A DNA stretch of 64,000 nt from NCBI RefSeq assembly GCF_000019525.1, contig NC_010506.1:2666001-2730000 (forward strand), given 5' to 3'. The stretch is from Shewanella woodyi ATCC 51908 (GTDB taxonomy: Bacteria; Pseudomonadota; Gammaproteobacteria; Enterobacterales; Shewanellaceae). Position 1 is the first letter of the stretch; the number at the start of each line of letters is the position of its first letter. Position numbers and translations under genes: made by a program. Shown one piece after another: positions 9,701-22,734 of this stretch. The notes beneath the pieces were generated by a model. It made no database searches and was not told the DNA's origin. It was given only the letters and a program-made list of their open reading frames with translations.

Positions 9701-9831
9701 TGCTATCTGGTATTGTATTGGCAACCCTGTTTACCATCTTTATTATCCCAGTGGCTTACTCCATGTTTGCTAAACATTCCGGTTCACCTGATGCGGTTGC
9801 ACAGGCATTGGAGAGAGAACTTAAGCAGTAG
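6739..9831 (+). CDS. RND multidrug efflux transporter, inner-membrane pump
   Basis: The 1030-residue protein has the AcrB/MexB-type HAE1 layout: TM1, a large periplasmic loop, TM2-7, a second loop and TM8-12. The proton-relay Asp-Asp pair is present in GMVVDDAIVVLEN (TM4), and the partner Lys is in LAAKNGILIVEFA (TM10), so the pump should be active. It exports drugs, dyes or other amphiphiles by proton antiport. It starts inside the adaptor gene and ends in a strong terminator. Substrates cannot be predicted. Confidence 0.94.
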   Translation: MILTDVSVKRPVFASVISILLILFGLVAFDKLPLREYPNIDPPVVSIQTNYRGASASVVESRITQLVEDRISGVEGIRHINSSSSDGRSTVTLEFDVGRDIEAAANDVRDRVSGLLNNLPEEAEPPEVQKANGGDEVIMWLNLVSDQMTTLQLTDYARRYLTDRLSVIDGVANIRIGGGKVYAMRVWIDRQALAARNLTVADIEKVLRSENVELPAGSVESKERHFTVRVERSFRNPDDFANLVLSQGEDGYLIKLGDVAKVSVGAEEERITFRGNREAMIGLGITKQSTANTLEVARAANALVDVINPTLPAGMEIKRSYDSSVFIEASVKEVYQTLFIAMTLVIIVIYLFLGSVRAMLIPAITVPVSLMATFIILYLLGYTINLLTLLAMILAIGMVVDDAIVVLENIHRRIEEGDTPLKAAYLGAREVAFAVVATTLVLVAVFMPITFLEGDLGKLFKEFAVAMSAAVIFSSIVALTLSPMMCSKLLKPAGEDPWLVRQVDAGMNFVTEHYKRILTKAMAHPYLIGSLVVVALACSALLVKEVPQEFAPKEDRGSMFLIVNGPQGASFEYIESYMDEIETRLMPLVEAGEIKRLLIRAPRGFGSVANFSNGMAIIVLEDWSVRRSANEITGDIRRRLGDLAGVRAFPVMRQAFGRGVGKPVQFVLGGPSYEELAKWRDIILEKAKENPNLVGLDHDYKETKPQLRVIIDKDRAADLGVSISHIGRTLESMLGSRLVTTFMRDGEEYDVIIEGNRDNQNTASDLENIYVRSDRSQALIPLTNLVHVEEFADASQLNRYNRMRAITLEANLADGYSLGEALTYLNELTQTYLPAEAVISYKGQSLDYQESGSSMYFVFVLALGIVFLVLAAQFESYVHPIVIMLTVPLATLGALVGLWLTGQSLNIYSQIGIIMLVGLAAKNGILIVEFANQLRDKGIEFEHAIIQASSQRLRPILMTGITTAAGAVPLVLAQGAGAETRFVIGVVVLSGIVLATLFTIFIIPVAYSMFAKHSGSPDAVAQALERELKQ

Positions 9832-9854
9832 GAAGATGCTGAAATAATTGAAAT

Positions 9855-9888
9855 AAAAAGCCCAAAAGTGATTCTTTTGGGCTTTTTT
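9855..9888. terminator. Bidirectional terminator between the RND operon and the DUF2897-type gene
   Basis: AAAAAGCCCAAAAG and CTTTTGGGCTTTTTT form a perfect stem around a 5-nt loop, with T-runs on both strands. It closes the RND operon and also the kdnA-kdnB-kdsB transcript arriving from the other side. Confidence 0.9.
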
Positions 9889-9915
9889 ATGACGAGAAGT
9901 TTTATCAGTTACAGC

Positions 9916-10176
9916 TTACCAGAATCCATCTGAATCTTTATCATCATCCTTTTTTGACTCTGTGTTTGACTGTTTTTTCTCTGGGTCTGTCTGCTTGTCT
10001 TGCTGGCTATCATTCGATTGTTTACCCTGAGCATCATCATGACTATTCGCGCTTTTCTTATGGTCTTTACCAAACTGCGTCATCTTAAATTTTGCACTGT
10101 ATTTGAGAACCGCAAGATTACTTGCGATGACCCCAACAACCAAAATAATGATGAGCCAAGTTTCTAAGTCTGTCAT
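9916..10176 (-). CDS. Small membrane protein, DUF2897-type
   Basis: This 86-residue protein has one membrane helix (about 5-26, ETWLIIILVVGVIASNLAVL) followed by a short basic stretch and a long hydrophilic Lys/Asp/Ser/Gln-rich tail ending DGFW. The N-terminal half resembles DUF2897 proteins of Shewanella and relatives; the assignment is from memory of the family. Function is unknown. It lies 55 nt downstream of kdsB on the same strand and is probably cotranscribed with the lipopolysaccharide genes. Confidence 0.7.
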   Translation of the reverse strand: MTDLETWLIIILVVGVIASNLAVLKYSAKFKMTQFGKDHKKSANSHDDAQGKQSNDSQQDKQTDPEKKQSNTESKKDDDKDSDGFW

Positions 10177-10231
10177 AGGCAGTCCTTAATTTTCAATAAT
10201 CTCACCATAGTTAGGCCAACGTTTTTAATGA

Positions 10232-10969
10232 TTAATCAACGGCCAAACGTGCTTCACAGATGCGGATATCTTCCGGTGTATCAACCTCTGGAGAGTCAAA
10301 AGCACTGATAGCTACTTTTATCTTATGACCATGCTCAAGGGCTCTGAGTTGCTCAAGCTTCTCTAAATCTTCTAGTCGGCCTAAAGGTAGTTTGGCAAAA
10401 GTAGAGATGAAGCTGCGTGTATAAGCATAGATCCCTAAATGCTTATACACTGGGTAATCGTTAGTGTCACGACCAAATGGAATGCGTGCACGTGAGAAAT
10501 ACAGGGCATTAAAGTTATTATCAAACACCATTTTAACGTGTTTAGGATCGTCAAGTTCTGCTTTTTCTGTTATCTCAACCCCAAGTGTTGCCATGCTGAA
10601 CTCACCAGGGTGACGTTCGAACAGTGTGATTACTTGCTCAATTGAGATTGGGTCGATCAGCGGCTGATCTCCCTGCAGATTGACGATTAGATCATCATCT
10701 TTCAAACCCAATTGTGTGATGGCATCTTCAATTCGGTCAGTACCAGAAGCGGCTTGTGGATCTGTCATCACCACTTTGCCACCAAAAGCTTCAACAGCTT
10801 CTTTGATGCGATCATCATCGGTTGCAACATAAATTGCAGTTAAGCCCTTAGCCAAAGAAGCACGCTCATAGACGTGTTGGATCATCGGCTTACCGTTAAT
10901 CGGCGCCAAAGGCTTGCCAGGAAAACGGCTTGAGCCATAGCGAGCTGGGATTAACAGAGTTACGTTCAT
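10232..10969 (-). CDS. kdsB: CMP-Kdo/Kdo8N cytidylyltransferase KdsB
   Basis: The 245-residue enzyme has the nucleotidyltransferase signature [15 protein letters not shown] at the N-terminus, and NLQGDQPLI, typical of KdsB. It activates the inner-core sugar with CTP. Because it follows kdnA and kdnB, the natural substrate is probably 8-amino-3,8-dideoxy-manno-octulosonate (Kdo8N), as reported for the Shewanella oneidensis homologue. It lies 79 nt after kdnB in the same direction. The ordinary Kdo reaction cannot be excluded from sequence. Confidence 0.93.
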   Translation of the reverse strand: MNVTLLIPARYGSSRFPGKPLAPINGKPMIQHVYERASLAKGLTAIYVATDDDRIKEAVEAFGGKVVMTDPQAASGTDRIEDAITQLGLKDDDLIVNLQGDQPLIDPISIEQVITLFERHPGEFSMATLGVEITEKAELDDPKHVKMVFDNNFNALYFSRARIPFGRDTNDYPVYKHLGIYAYTRSFISTFAKLPLGRLEDLEKLEQLRALEHGHKIKVAISAFDSPEVDTPEDIRICEARLAVD

Positions 10970-11048
10970 TGGTTTATACCTATGCTTTACTAATCTAAAG
11001 TATTGATTAAGAGAAAAGGGCTCAAAGAGCCCTGATCAAATTGTGCGA

Positions 11049-12167
<1,119 letters not shown>

Positions 12168-12203
12168 TTAAGAGCTTAAGGTGCGACATAAGTATCAGGT
12201 GTA

Positions 12204-13448
<1,245 letters not shown>

Positions 13449-13569
13449 TTATAACTGGGTTAGAAGGCAAACTGCGATGTTTATTAAGCGATATTTCGCT
13501 AAAAAAGAGAAAAAAAGCTGTAATAGGGGGATAGATAGACACTCAAGCGATGGAGGAGTGCATTTTTGC

Positions 13570-13600
13570 GTGCGCCTCAGCATCATATTTTGAGGCGCAC
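13570..13600 (-). repeat. Stem-loop downstream of the carbonic anhydrase gene
   Basis: GTGCGCCTCA and TGAGGCGCAC form a perfect 10-bp stem around an 11-nt loop, 17 nt after the can stop. On the can strand no T-run follows, so it is at best a weak terminator or an RNA-stabilising hairpin. Confidence 0.5.
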
Positions 13601-13616
13601 GGAGAAGCTTGGGTTG

Positions 13617-14228
13617 TTACTTTTCTTTAAACTGTTCATTATCGACAGTGACATCTAGATCCGACAACAAACCATTATCGATACCGTAGATCCAGCCATG
13701 TACCGAGACATTTTGGCCGCGAGCCCAAGCATCTTGAACGATGTTGGTGCTACTGACATTACCAACTTGCTCAATCACATTGAGTTCACAAAGTCTGTCG
13801 AACTTCTCTTCCCCTTCAAGTTTATCAAGTTCATCACTGTGTAGGCGGTGGATATCCCTTATATGACCTAACCAGTTATCGATTAAACCTAGACGCTCAG
13901 TGCCCATAGACGCTTTAACGCCACCGCAGCCATAGTGGCCGACTACCATGATATGTTTAACTTTAAGAACTTCTACGGCATATTGAAGCACAGACAAACA
14001 GTTAAGATCTGTGTGGATGACCATGTTGGCAATATTACGATGAACGAAGACTTCGCCAGGCATCAGATCAATGATCTGATTTGAAGGTACACGGCTATCG
14101 GAGCAACCGATCCAGAGATACTCAGGGTTTTGTTGGGTGGCCAACTGCTCAAAAAAATGTGGTTTTTCCTGAACGATACGTTCTGCCCAGCGGCGGTTAT
14201 TATCAAAGAGCGGTTTTAGTATTTTCAT
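13617..14228 (-). CDS. can: Beta-class carbonic anhydrase Can
   Basis: The enzyme interconverts carbon dioxide and bicarbonate in the cytoplasm. With the ATG at 14228 as start the protein has 203 residues and all active-site residues match E. coli Can numbering: Cys42, Asp44 and Arg46 in GCSDSRVP, and His98 and Cys101 in VVGHYGCGG. This supports 14228 over a TTG 12 nt upstream at 14240. It stands alone between kdnA and an alpha/beta hydrolase gene. Confidence 0.95.
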   Translation of the reverse strand: MKILKPLFDNNRRWAERIVQEKPHFFEQLATQQNPEYLWIGCSDSRVPSNQIIDLMPGEVFVHRNIANMVIHTDLNCLSVLQYAVEVLKVKHIMVVGHYGCGGVKASMGTERLGLIDNWLGHIRDIHRLHSDELDKLEGEEKFDRLCELNVIEQVGNVSSTNIVQDAWARGQNVSVHGWIYGIDNGLLSDLDVTVDNEQFKEK

Positions 14229-14392
14229 GGTTCTCAACAATATTTAGGGAATGTATCTCGTTCTTATGAACATGCATTCTAACAGCTAGCGTTTATCTAT
14301 CTGGTCTATTCAGTCATGTTAATGACTACCTGGTTTGCTCTCTTTTTCTGTTGATTGATATAGTAATTATTAATACTCATTAGGGATTAAGT

Positions 14393-15223
14393 CTAATTGT
14401 GCTGACTTAGGAAAGCACAGAGATGTTGATTAACAAACTCAGCCTGTTCCAGAGTGGAGATATGCCCTGCTTGTGGGATATGGATAAATTCACTGCCCTT
14501 GATGGCATCATGCATCAAGTATCCCTCAAGTACGGGGCGAACGGTATCCTCGACACCTGTCATGATTAAACAGGGGGCATTTAAAGATTCGATCTCCTCT
14601 AGGGTATCTCGTCTGCCAAAGATGATTTTTCCTAAACGGCAGATGGTATCAATCTGTTCAGGCTTTACCTGTCTTAAGGACTCTTTAAAGCCGTTAAAAA
14701 GCTCAGGGTTATTAGCCTCTGTGTTATGAGCGAAAAAGAGAGGAGCGATCTGCTCGACTAACGCTTCGGGTACTGCTTGAGCTTCTTTAATGGCATCGAG
14801 CATAGTGTAATATTTGGCTCGCGCTACCTCTGGTTCAAAGCCGACGAAACATCCGAGCATTGCGAGCGACTTTACTCGCTTAGGTACTTTCAGTGCAAGT
14901 TCTGCCCCCCACATGCCCCCAACAGACAAACCTATGATAGAGAACTCTTGAATGTCGAGTTGATCCATCAGCTTTAACATATGATCGGCGATATGCTGCA
15001 GTGAGCGACAGTTATCTGGGAGAGGGTCTGAGTCACCGTGTCCCCAAAGATCAGGAACGATACAGCGATATTGTTGACTTAATGCTTCAATCTGAGGGGC
15101 CCACATCTGAGCATCCCAAAGGTAGCTGTGGCCAAGAAGCAGCACAGGCCCTGTACCAATATCGATATAACTTAATGTTTTGTCTTCGATGGTTAATCTG
15201 TTTTTATAGGAGGTAAACTTCAT
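14393..15223 (-). CDS. Alpha/beta-fold hydrolase, substrate unknown
   Basis: The protein has about 276 residues from the ATG at 15223, which has AGTAGG just upstream; an ATG at 15238 is also possible. It shows the hydrolase order: oxyanion region LLLGHSYLWD, PDLWGHGDSD, nucleophile Ser100 in IGLSVGGMWG, an acid in MTGVEDTVRP and His in IPQAGHIST. The pattern resembles carboxylesterases and enol-lactone hydrolases; the substrate cannot be told. No signal peptide is present, so it is cytoplasmic. It lies downstream of dapE and the M15 peptidase gene on the same strand. Confidence 0.85.
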   Translation of the reverse strand: MKFTSYKNRLTIEDKTLSYIDIGTGPVLLLGHSYLWDAQMWAPQIEALSQQYRCIVPDLWGHGDSDPLPDNCRSLQHIADHMLKLMDQLDIQEFSIIGLSVGGMWGAELALKVPKRVKSLAMLGCFVGFEPEVARAKYYTMLDAIKEAQAVPEALVEQIAPLFFAHNTEANNPELFNGFKESLRQVKPEQIDTICRLGKIIFGRRDTLEEIESLNAPCLIMTGVEDTVRPVLEGYLMHDAIKGSEFIHIPQAGHISTLEQAEFVNQHLCAFLSQHN

Positions 15224-15252
15224 ATTGCCTACTGTCATCAATCTTATCTAAA

Positions 15253-17410
<2,158 letters not shown>

Positions 17411-17601
17411 GATGGTTTCTCCGTTGATGTTGTTATTGACTGCGACTTATTATATTGATTGGCATTATCCAATTAGTCGATTTTTATGGGCATTGTGTCA
17501 TTGCCCTTGGTTTCTCTCAAGATAAGTTGGCGATTAAGGATGAATAATATTCAGGAGAGAGTCTGTAAGGGCTGACAGTTTCTAAAATATGCTGGAGCAA
17601 G

Positions 17602-18111
17602 TTAAAGATCGACGGTAAAAATCACATCTTTGCCTGCCTCAACATGACCGTGAGATTTATTTAGCGATCTCACATCTTCCATGTTGGCCAGTACTACAGG
17701 GGTCAGTAGGCTCTCTGCATGTTCTTTAAGGTAGCTGAGGTCAAACTCGAGAATAGGATCACCTTTTTTGACCACTTGGCCCTCTTCAGCAAGTCGATTA
17801 AAACCATTACCTCTAAGCTCTACTGTGCCGACACCAAAGTGGACAAAGAGCTCTAACCCTTGGTGAGATTCGATGCTAAACGCATGGTTAGTTTCAAATA
17901 TTTTTCCGATAGTGCCATCTATTGGAGCAAAAATCTGACTACCTTTCGGGTTAATCGCGATACCGTCCCCGACTATTTTTTCGGCAAAAACGACATCAGG
18001 TACCTTTTCAATCGCTAAGATCTCACCTGACACAGGGGCATAAATTTCAATACCACCAACGGGATTGGCTTGTCCTGACATTAAACGTCTTATTCGGCTT
18101 AAAAATCCCAT
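17602..18111 (-). CDS. crr: PTS glucose-type EIIA component Crr
   Basis: The 169-residue protein has the EIIA-Glc fold. The phosphorylatable His91 (E. coli His90, counted without Met) is in LELFVHFGVGTVEL, and the partner His76 is in ETNHAFS. It accepts phosphate from HPr, donates it to EIIB domains, and regulates permeases and adenylate cyclase in relatives. It is the last gene of ptsH-ptsI-crr, 74 nt after ptsI. No PTS permease gene is in the window. Confidence 0.95.
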   Translation of the reverse strand: MGFLSRIRRLMSGQANPVGGIEIYAPVSGEILAIEKVPDVVFAEKIVGDGIAINPKGSQIFAPIDGTIGKIFETNHAFSIESHQGLELFVHFGVGTVELRGNGFNRLAEEGQVVKKGDPILEFDLSYLKEHAESLLTPVVLANMEDVRSLNKSHGHVEAGKDVIFTVDL

Positions 18112-18185
18112 TTATCATCCCCTAGTAAACATATATTTTTCATTTTTATGATGTCACTCTTGCGTAGCATACTGAATTATTTGAC

Positions 18186-19886
18186 TTAGGAACAGTGTGA
18201 TACGTAATGATTTAACGCTTCTATACGTTGTAATTTGAGTGCTTCTACACCCCATCTTTGATAAGTCGATAGATCTTGTTTAGAAAGTGCTGATTTAAGC
18301 TCAAGTAGTGAGTTAACGTTGATGCTCAGTTCATCAATTCCCATCCCAATTAATATGGGGGCGACATTAGGGTTACTGGCTAACTCTCCACATACAGATA
18401 CTGGGATGTTGTGTTTTTTAGATTCATCTAAGGTCATTTTGATTAATGTTAAAATCGCAGGTGACAGAGAGGGAAAAAGCTTAGTTAAGCTTGGATTTGT
18501 TCTGTCGGCCGCCATTGCATATTGAGTGAGATCGTTTGTGCCGATACTGACAAATTGTAACCTTGGAAGCATAGAGGCAAGGTTCATCACCGCAGCAGGG
18601 GTCTCAACTACGATGCCGTAGCTAAGCTCACCAAAACCGCGCTCCTCATTATCCAACTCTTGTTGACACTCGCTGATGAGGTTAAAGAGTTGGTCTAGCT
18701 CTTCGACCTGATTGATCATGGGAAACATTAATCTGATGTTGCCATGGTTTGCGGCGCGGAGCACCGCCTTCAACTGTGTTTTTAGCAGGTGTGGATGCTG
18801 TAGAAAGTAGCGAGTGCCACGCACGCCTAAGGCAGGGTTATCCTCACTGGGTAAAGATAAACAGGGAAGCTCTTTATCGGCGCCGATATCTAAGGTTCTT
18901 ATGGTGAGAGTCTTGCCATTAAGTAGCTGAGCTGCATCGCAGTAGAGACCATACTGAACATCTTCCGTTGGCATAGTACTGACATTCATCAACATAAATT
19001 CGGTACGAAATAGCCCGACACCATCAGCGCCAACTTCACTTAAGTGGGTGAAATCACTCAAGCTACCCACATTTGCCATCAGTTGGATCGGGTGATTATC
19101 AAGGGTTTCGCATGGCAGCTTTTTAAATCTTTGCAGTTTCTGCTTATGCGCTAGATCATCGGCTTTTAGTTTCTTTAACGCCTTAAGCTCGGACTCTCTA
19201 GGATTAATATGTAGCTGGCCAGATAGGGCATCGAGGGCCAGCGCTTGGTTGTTCTGTATGGCGTTGTCGAAATCACAGCTAAGGAGAGCTGGGATCCCCG
19301 CGCTTCGCGCTAGGATAGCTGTATGACTGGTGAGTCCGCCGGTTTTGAGCACGATACCGACAATGTTTTCTAAGGGAAGGAGCGCAAATTCAGCAGGAGT
19401 GAGGTCATTGGCTAATAAAATAGTGGGTTTAGTTAAGTTCTCAAGATCATGAGTGATAGACCCATGAATTGCACTGATTAACCGATTACTCAGGCAGTGA
19501 ACATCTTGGGCACGATTCGCTAGGTACGGATCCTCCATCGCTTTTAGTAAGTTAACTTGCTGAGCAAACACACGCTCAACAGCGACGCAGGCTGCAAACT
19601 GTTGCGCTTCAATGGTGTTAAGAAGTTGCTTGATGAGCTCCTCATCTTCAAGGAACATGATATCGGCTTCGATTAAGAGGTAATGTTCACTATCTGGATC
19701 AAGCTTATCTAAGCCAGCATTAAGATGTTGTACTAGTTGGTGTATGGCATCTTTGAGTTTGGCTTGTTCGGAAGGTATCTCATTAATCGGAAGCAGACGA
19801 TAGTCTAGATCATTATCGTGCTGTTTAAGTATTCTGGCTTGACCAAAGGCTATTCCTGATGAAACCACTATACCCGGAGTAGACAT
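18186..19886 (-). CDS. ptsI: PTS enzyme I, phosphoenolpyruvate-protein phosphotransferase PtsI
   Basis: The 566-residue protein has the full enzyme I order: HPr-binding N-terminal domain, phospho-His in GGLTSHTAILARSAGIPAL, then the PEP-binding TIM barrel with LFRTEFMLMN, GTNDLTQYAMAADR and the catalytic Cys in VSVCGELASNP. It starts the phosphorelay by taking phosphate from PEP and passing it to HPr. It is 54 nt downstream of ptsH. Length is slightly under the E. coli protein. Confidence 0.95.
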   Translation of the reverse strand: MSTPGIVVSSGIAFGQARILKQHDNDLDYRLLPINEIPSEQAKLKDAIHQLVQHLNAGLDKLDPDSEHYLLIEADIMFLEDEELIKQLLNTIEAQQFAACVAVERVFAQQVNLLKAMEDPYLANRAQDVHCLSNRLISAIHGSITHDLENLTKPTILLANDLTPAEFALLPLENIVGIVLKTGGLTSHTAILARSAGIPALLSCDFDNAIQNNQALALDALSGQLHINPRESELKALKKLKADDLAHKQKLQRFKKLPCETLDNHPIQLMANVGSLSDFTHLSEVGADGVGLFRTEFMLMNVSTMPTEDVQYGLYCDAAQLLNGKTLTIRTLDIGADKELPCLSLPSEDNPALGVRGTRYFLQHPHLLKTQLKAVLRAANHGNIRLMFPMINQVEELDQLFNLISECQQELDNEERGFGELSYGIVVETPAAVMNLASMLPRLQFVSIGTNDLTQYAMAADRTNPSLTKLFPSLSPAILTLIKMTLDESKKHNIPVSVCGELASNPNVAPILIGMGIDELSINVNSLLELKSALSKQDLSTYQRWGVEALKLQRIEALNHYVSHCS

Positions 19887-19940
19887 ACTTGCTTCCTATT
19901 GGTTGAATACTTAAACAATGTAATAAAAAGTTAGATGAAA

Positions 19941-20198
19941 TTAGCTTAGCGTGATTAAGAGTTCTGATACTTTTTCCACGGCTTGCTCAGCTTGTGGACC
20001 TTCTGCAAACACTTTCACGGTTATCCCATGGTAAAGGCCTAAGGTTTGTAATTTAAATAAGCTTTTTGCACTGGCTTGTTTACCGTTACATTCAACTAAG
20101 ACATCACAATCATAGGTCTTTGCTTCTTTTACCAGCAGCGCAGCAGGGCGAGTGTGAATGCCATGTTTAGCTGTGATAGTGACAGATTTTTCATACAT
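19941..20198 (-). CDS. ptsH: PTS phosphocarrier protein HPr
   Basis: The 85-residue protein shows active-site His15 in AKHGIHTRPAALLV and Ser46 in SAKSLFKLQTLGL, both at standard positions. It carries phosphate from enzyme I to EIIA. The gene lies 30 nt after an ACT-domain gene and 54 nt before ptsI, so all four genes probably share a transcript. Confidence 0.96.
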   Translation of the reverse strand: MYEKSVTITAKHGIHTRPAALLVKEAKTYDCDVLVECNGKQASAKSLFKLQTLGLYHGITVKVFAEGPQAEQAVEKVSELLITLS

Positions 20199-20228
20199 AA
20201 GATAAACTCATTTGGGAGTGAGGCGCAA

Positions 20229-20615
20229 TCAATATTCGGTGATCTGAAATTGCTTCTTTTTTAGTGCACTGACAGCTTCATTAAGCTTGTCTTTTTTGAC
20301 GAGGATATAATCAGTGTCGAAGGTTGAGATAGCAAAAATGCTGATCCCAGCTCCTGCTAATGCACCTGACACACTCGATAGGATACCTGTCATTGAGAAT
20401 CCAAGGGGACCGACAACTTCTAAGCAGCGCCAGTTACTCTCCTCTTCGAGGCTTTCAAGCTTGAGCTCCGCCGGGACCACAACAGAGAGTTCATCTTTGG
20501 TCTTACCGACAAAAAACATCTCTTGAGTAAATATGGCAGGGGGGATCTTAGCATCAGGGCTAAAGCTGTGAATGCTATAAAGTTGAGAATGAACGGCAAG
20601 AGTCATTCTTGACAT
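20229..20615 (-). CDS. ACT-domain protein at the head of the pts operon
   Basis: The 128-residue protein has a C-terminal ACT-like domain (about 62-128), with GPLGFSMTGILSSVSGALAGAGISIFAISTFDTDYILV, shown here only to its key parts: a glycine-rich turn, an alanine-rich helix and the FDTDYILV strand. Such ACT proteins usually bind small ligands, often amino acids, and this group lacks a catalytic domain. Function is unknown. Its stop is 30 nt before ptsH, which suggests a regulatory link to the phosphotransferase system, but this is inference. Confidence 0.75.
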   Translation of the reverse strand: MSRMTLAVHSQLYSIHSFSPDAKIPPAIFTQEMFFVGKTKDELSVVVPAELKLESLEEESNWRCLEVVGPLGFSMTGILSSVSGALAGAGISIFAISTFDTDYILVKKDKLNEAVSALKKKQFQITEY

Positions 20616-20680
20616 GGTTATAATTTACCTAATGTAGTTTTAAATTCATATTCCAGCATATTAACATAAATCCTATAACT

Positions 20681-20704
20681 AAAAAGGGAGCAATTAGCCC
20701 CCTT
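20681..20704 (-). terminator. Terminator of the chemoreceptor gene
   Basis: Read on the minus strand, GGGGGC and GCTCCC form a stem with one G-T pair around a 5-nt loop, followed by five T residues, about 50 nt after the stop. Confidence 0.7.
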
Positions 20705-20751
20705 AGTTTATACCAAAACTCAGTGTAATGAATGAATTTTCTCCATAATGG

Positions 20752-22389
20752 TTAAACTTTAAATTGAGCTAAAGTCTTGGCAGTGTCCTCACTTAGATCT
20801 TGCAAAGAGATAGCCGCAGACTTATTGCTCTCATTGGCTTTAACGCTAACCTCTGTTAGCTCAGTGATGCTACAGACGTTTCGATTTATCTCCTCTGTGA
20901 CTAATGATTGCTCCTCAGTGGCACTGGCAAGCTGGGTATTCATATCACTGATATGAGCAATTAAACCTAGAATGTCCTCGAGTGAGCTACCTACCTCTTT
21001 TGTTTGGTTTTGAAGCTGTACAGATCTGCTTTGTGTATCTGAGTTACTGGTCATCACCGAGGCGACACCTGATTGGATATCTGAGATGATCTTTTGGATC
21101 TCATTAGTCGACTCCTGTGTGCGAGTCGCTAATGCACGGACCTCATCGGCAACCACGGCAAAACCGCGACCATGGGCGCCAGCTCTTGCCGCTTCAATGG
21201 CAGCGTTAAGTGCGAGCAGGTTAGTCTGCTCTGCAATGCCACGTATGACATCTAATATACTGCCTATCTGATCAGAGGATTGGCCCAAATTGTGAGTGAT
21301 TACCTCAGAGTTTTTGAGTTCGTCTACTAACTTTTCTGTATGGATTAACGTTTGATCCATCATCGATTTACTTTGTTGAGCCTGGGTTTGAACTCCATTG
21401 GCTGCATCGGCTGCTTGCTGAGTATTGCTTGCCATCTCATGAGTCGTAGATAGCATCTCATTGATGGCTGTTGCTACGCTGCTTGTCTCTTGATGCAGAT
21501 GGTCAACACAGGCATTTGACTCTTCAACAGCGGTGAGGAGTCGGTTGGCATCTTGATTTAAACTGTCACCTAATGGTTTGAGGTGGCCGACCATTAAGTT
21601 GATTTTTTCAACAAAAAGGTTAAAAGCGATGGCAAGATCGACCACTTCATCTTTGCCTACTGTGGGTAAGCGTTTAGTGAGATCACCTTCACCTTTGGCA
21701 ATATCTTCCATCGCCGCTATCGCTTCTTTCAGTGGAACGCTGATGGAATGGTTAAGTATGAGGAAAAAACCAAAGATGGGCGCCGAAATCAGTACCATGA
21801 TAATGAGGTAATTTAGTACGACCTCATAGGTTGCTTCATTAATATCACTCATGTAAGAGCCTGTCACTAAGGTCCAGTCCCAGGCAGGGTAATATCTTGC
21901 TTCTACTAATTTCTCCTCAATAGCTCTGGTCTGAGGGTTAACAATGAAAAATGTTTGTTTTGATACCGTCGCTGTTTGTGCTTCACTGACCATATCTGCA
22001 AGGGAGAGTTGGCTGTTTTGAGAGTGGATCTTATTAGCGTGTTGGCCGATGAGGTTAGGGGAGGTACCATGGGAGATTATACTGCTGTTTTCATCGATAA
22101 GGATAAAGTAACCATCTTTGCCAAACCCAATTTCATTGATTAGTTGAGTGGCTTCAGCCTTTGCATCTTTAAGAGTTATTTTCCCCTGTGATACCTGCTT
22201 TCGGTGAGCGTCAATAATACTCAGTACTGTGACTAACTGGGCGTCATTTTGCACCCACTTTTGCTTTATCAAATTATTACGTTGCTCATTAATGGAAAAG
22301 CTGGCGAAACAAAGCGTACCGATTGCAGCAAGAACAAGCATTAATATCAATCGTTGAAGTATGGTGAAGCGACGTAATAAAGCTATCAT
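20752..22389 (-). CDS. Methyl-accepting chemotaxis protein with a Cache sensor
   Basis: The 545-residue receptor has TM1 (about 13-31), a periplasmic single-Cache-like domain (35-185; [17 protein letters not shown] and [15 protein letters not shown]), TM2 (about 192-212), a HAMP domain, and the cytoplasmic signalling domain. The hairpin tip is intact: [20 protein letters not shown]. It would bind small molecules such as organic acids and feed the CheA pathway; the ligand is unknown. It is divergent from the DUF3334-type gene, which carries a CheX-like motif. Confidence 0.93.
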   Translation of the reverse strand: MIALLRRFTILQRLILMLVLAAIGTLCFASFSINEQRNNLIKQKWVQNDAQLVTVLSIIDAHRKQVSQGKITLKDAKAEATQLINEIGFGKDGYFILIDENSSIISHGTSPNLIGQHANKIHSQNSQLSLADMVSEAQTATVSKQTFFIVNPQTRAIEEKLVEARYYPAWDWTLVTGSYMSDINEATYEVVLNYLIIMVLISAPIFGFFLILNHSISVPLKEAIAAMEDIAKGEGDLTKRLPTVGKDEVVDLAIAFNLFVEKINLMVGHLKPLGDSLNQDANRLLTAVEESNACVDHLHQETSSVATAINEMLSTTHEMASNTQQAADAANGVQTQAQQSKSMMDQTLIHTEKLVDELKNSEVITHNLGQSSDQIGSILDVIRGIAEQTNLLALNAAIEAARAGAHGRGFAVVADEVRALATRTQESTNEIQKIISDIQSGVASVMTSNSDTQSRSVQLQNQTKEVGSSLEDILGLIAHISDMNTQLASATEEQSLVTEEINRNVCSITELTEVSVKANESNKSAAISLQDLSEDTAKTLAQFKV

Positions 22390-22734
22390 AGGTCTCCCAG
22401 AGGATAAGGGTGAATATGGGTCTAAATATACGCTGACAGAGAAGCTAATTGAATGATTTAACGCTGTTTAAGCAAGTGTATGAGTAAAAGCTAGATCTAC
22501 CTCACTCTATGTAGAATTAATCACAATATTTACTAAAGTTTTAGTTGGTGATGCTAGGCATTTTTAACGAAGTGTTAGCTTGTGATTATTTTGATTGTTA
22601 ATTTAACGTATTTTCAACACCTTACGTGATGTTTATGTTTTTTTGTTATAATAATGGTTGAAAATATTGCTTTCGCTTTGATTTATTTCACTATTACGCG
22701 CAGAATTAACTATTATCTCTTTTCGGTTTTAACC
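22390..22734. other. Divergent intergenic region, chemoreceptor / DUF3334-type gene
   Basis: 345 bp without a credible gene. An ATG at 22654 is in frame with the downstream gene but sits just after a near-perfect extended -10, so it is unlikely to be in the transcript's coding part. The rest is AT-rich, and nothing else was recognised. Confidence 0.6.
22644..22652 (+). promoter_or_regulatory. Extended -10 promoter of the DUF3334-type gene
   Basis: TG-T-TATAAT is a perfect extended -10 element. Transcription would start near 22659, downstream of the ATG at 22654, which argues for the internal start at 22735. Confidence 0.55.

Noticed and set aside
22654-22734. Upstream in-frame ATG for the DUF3334-type gene
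   Set aside because: It lies just downstream of a perfect extended -10 element, so it would be at or before the transcription start, and its residues look unrelated to the family.
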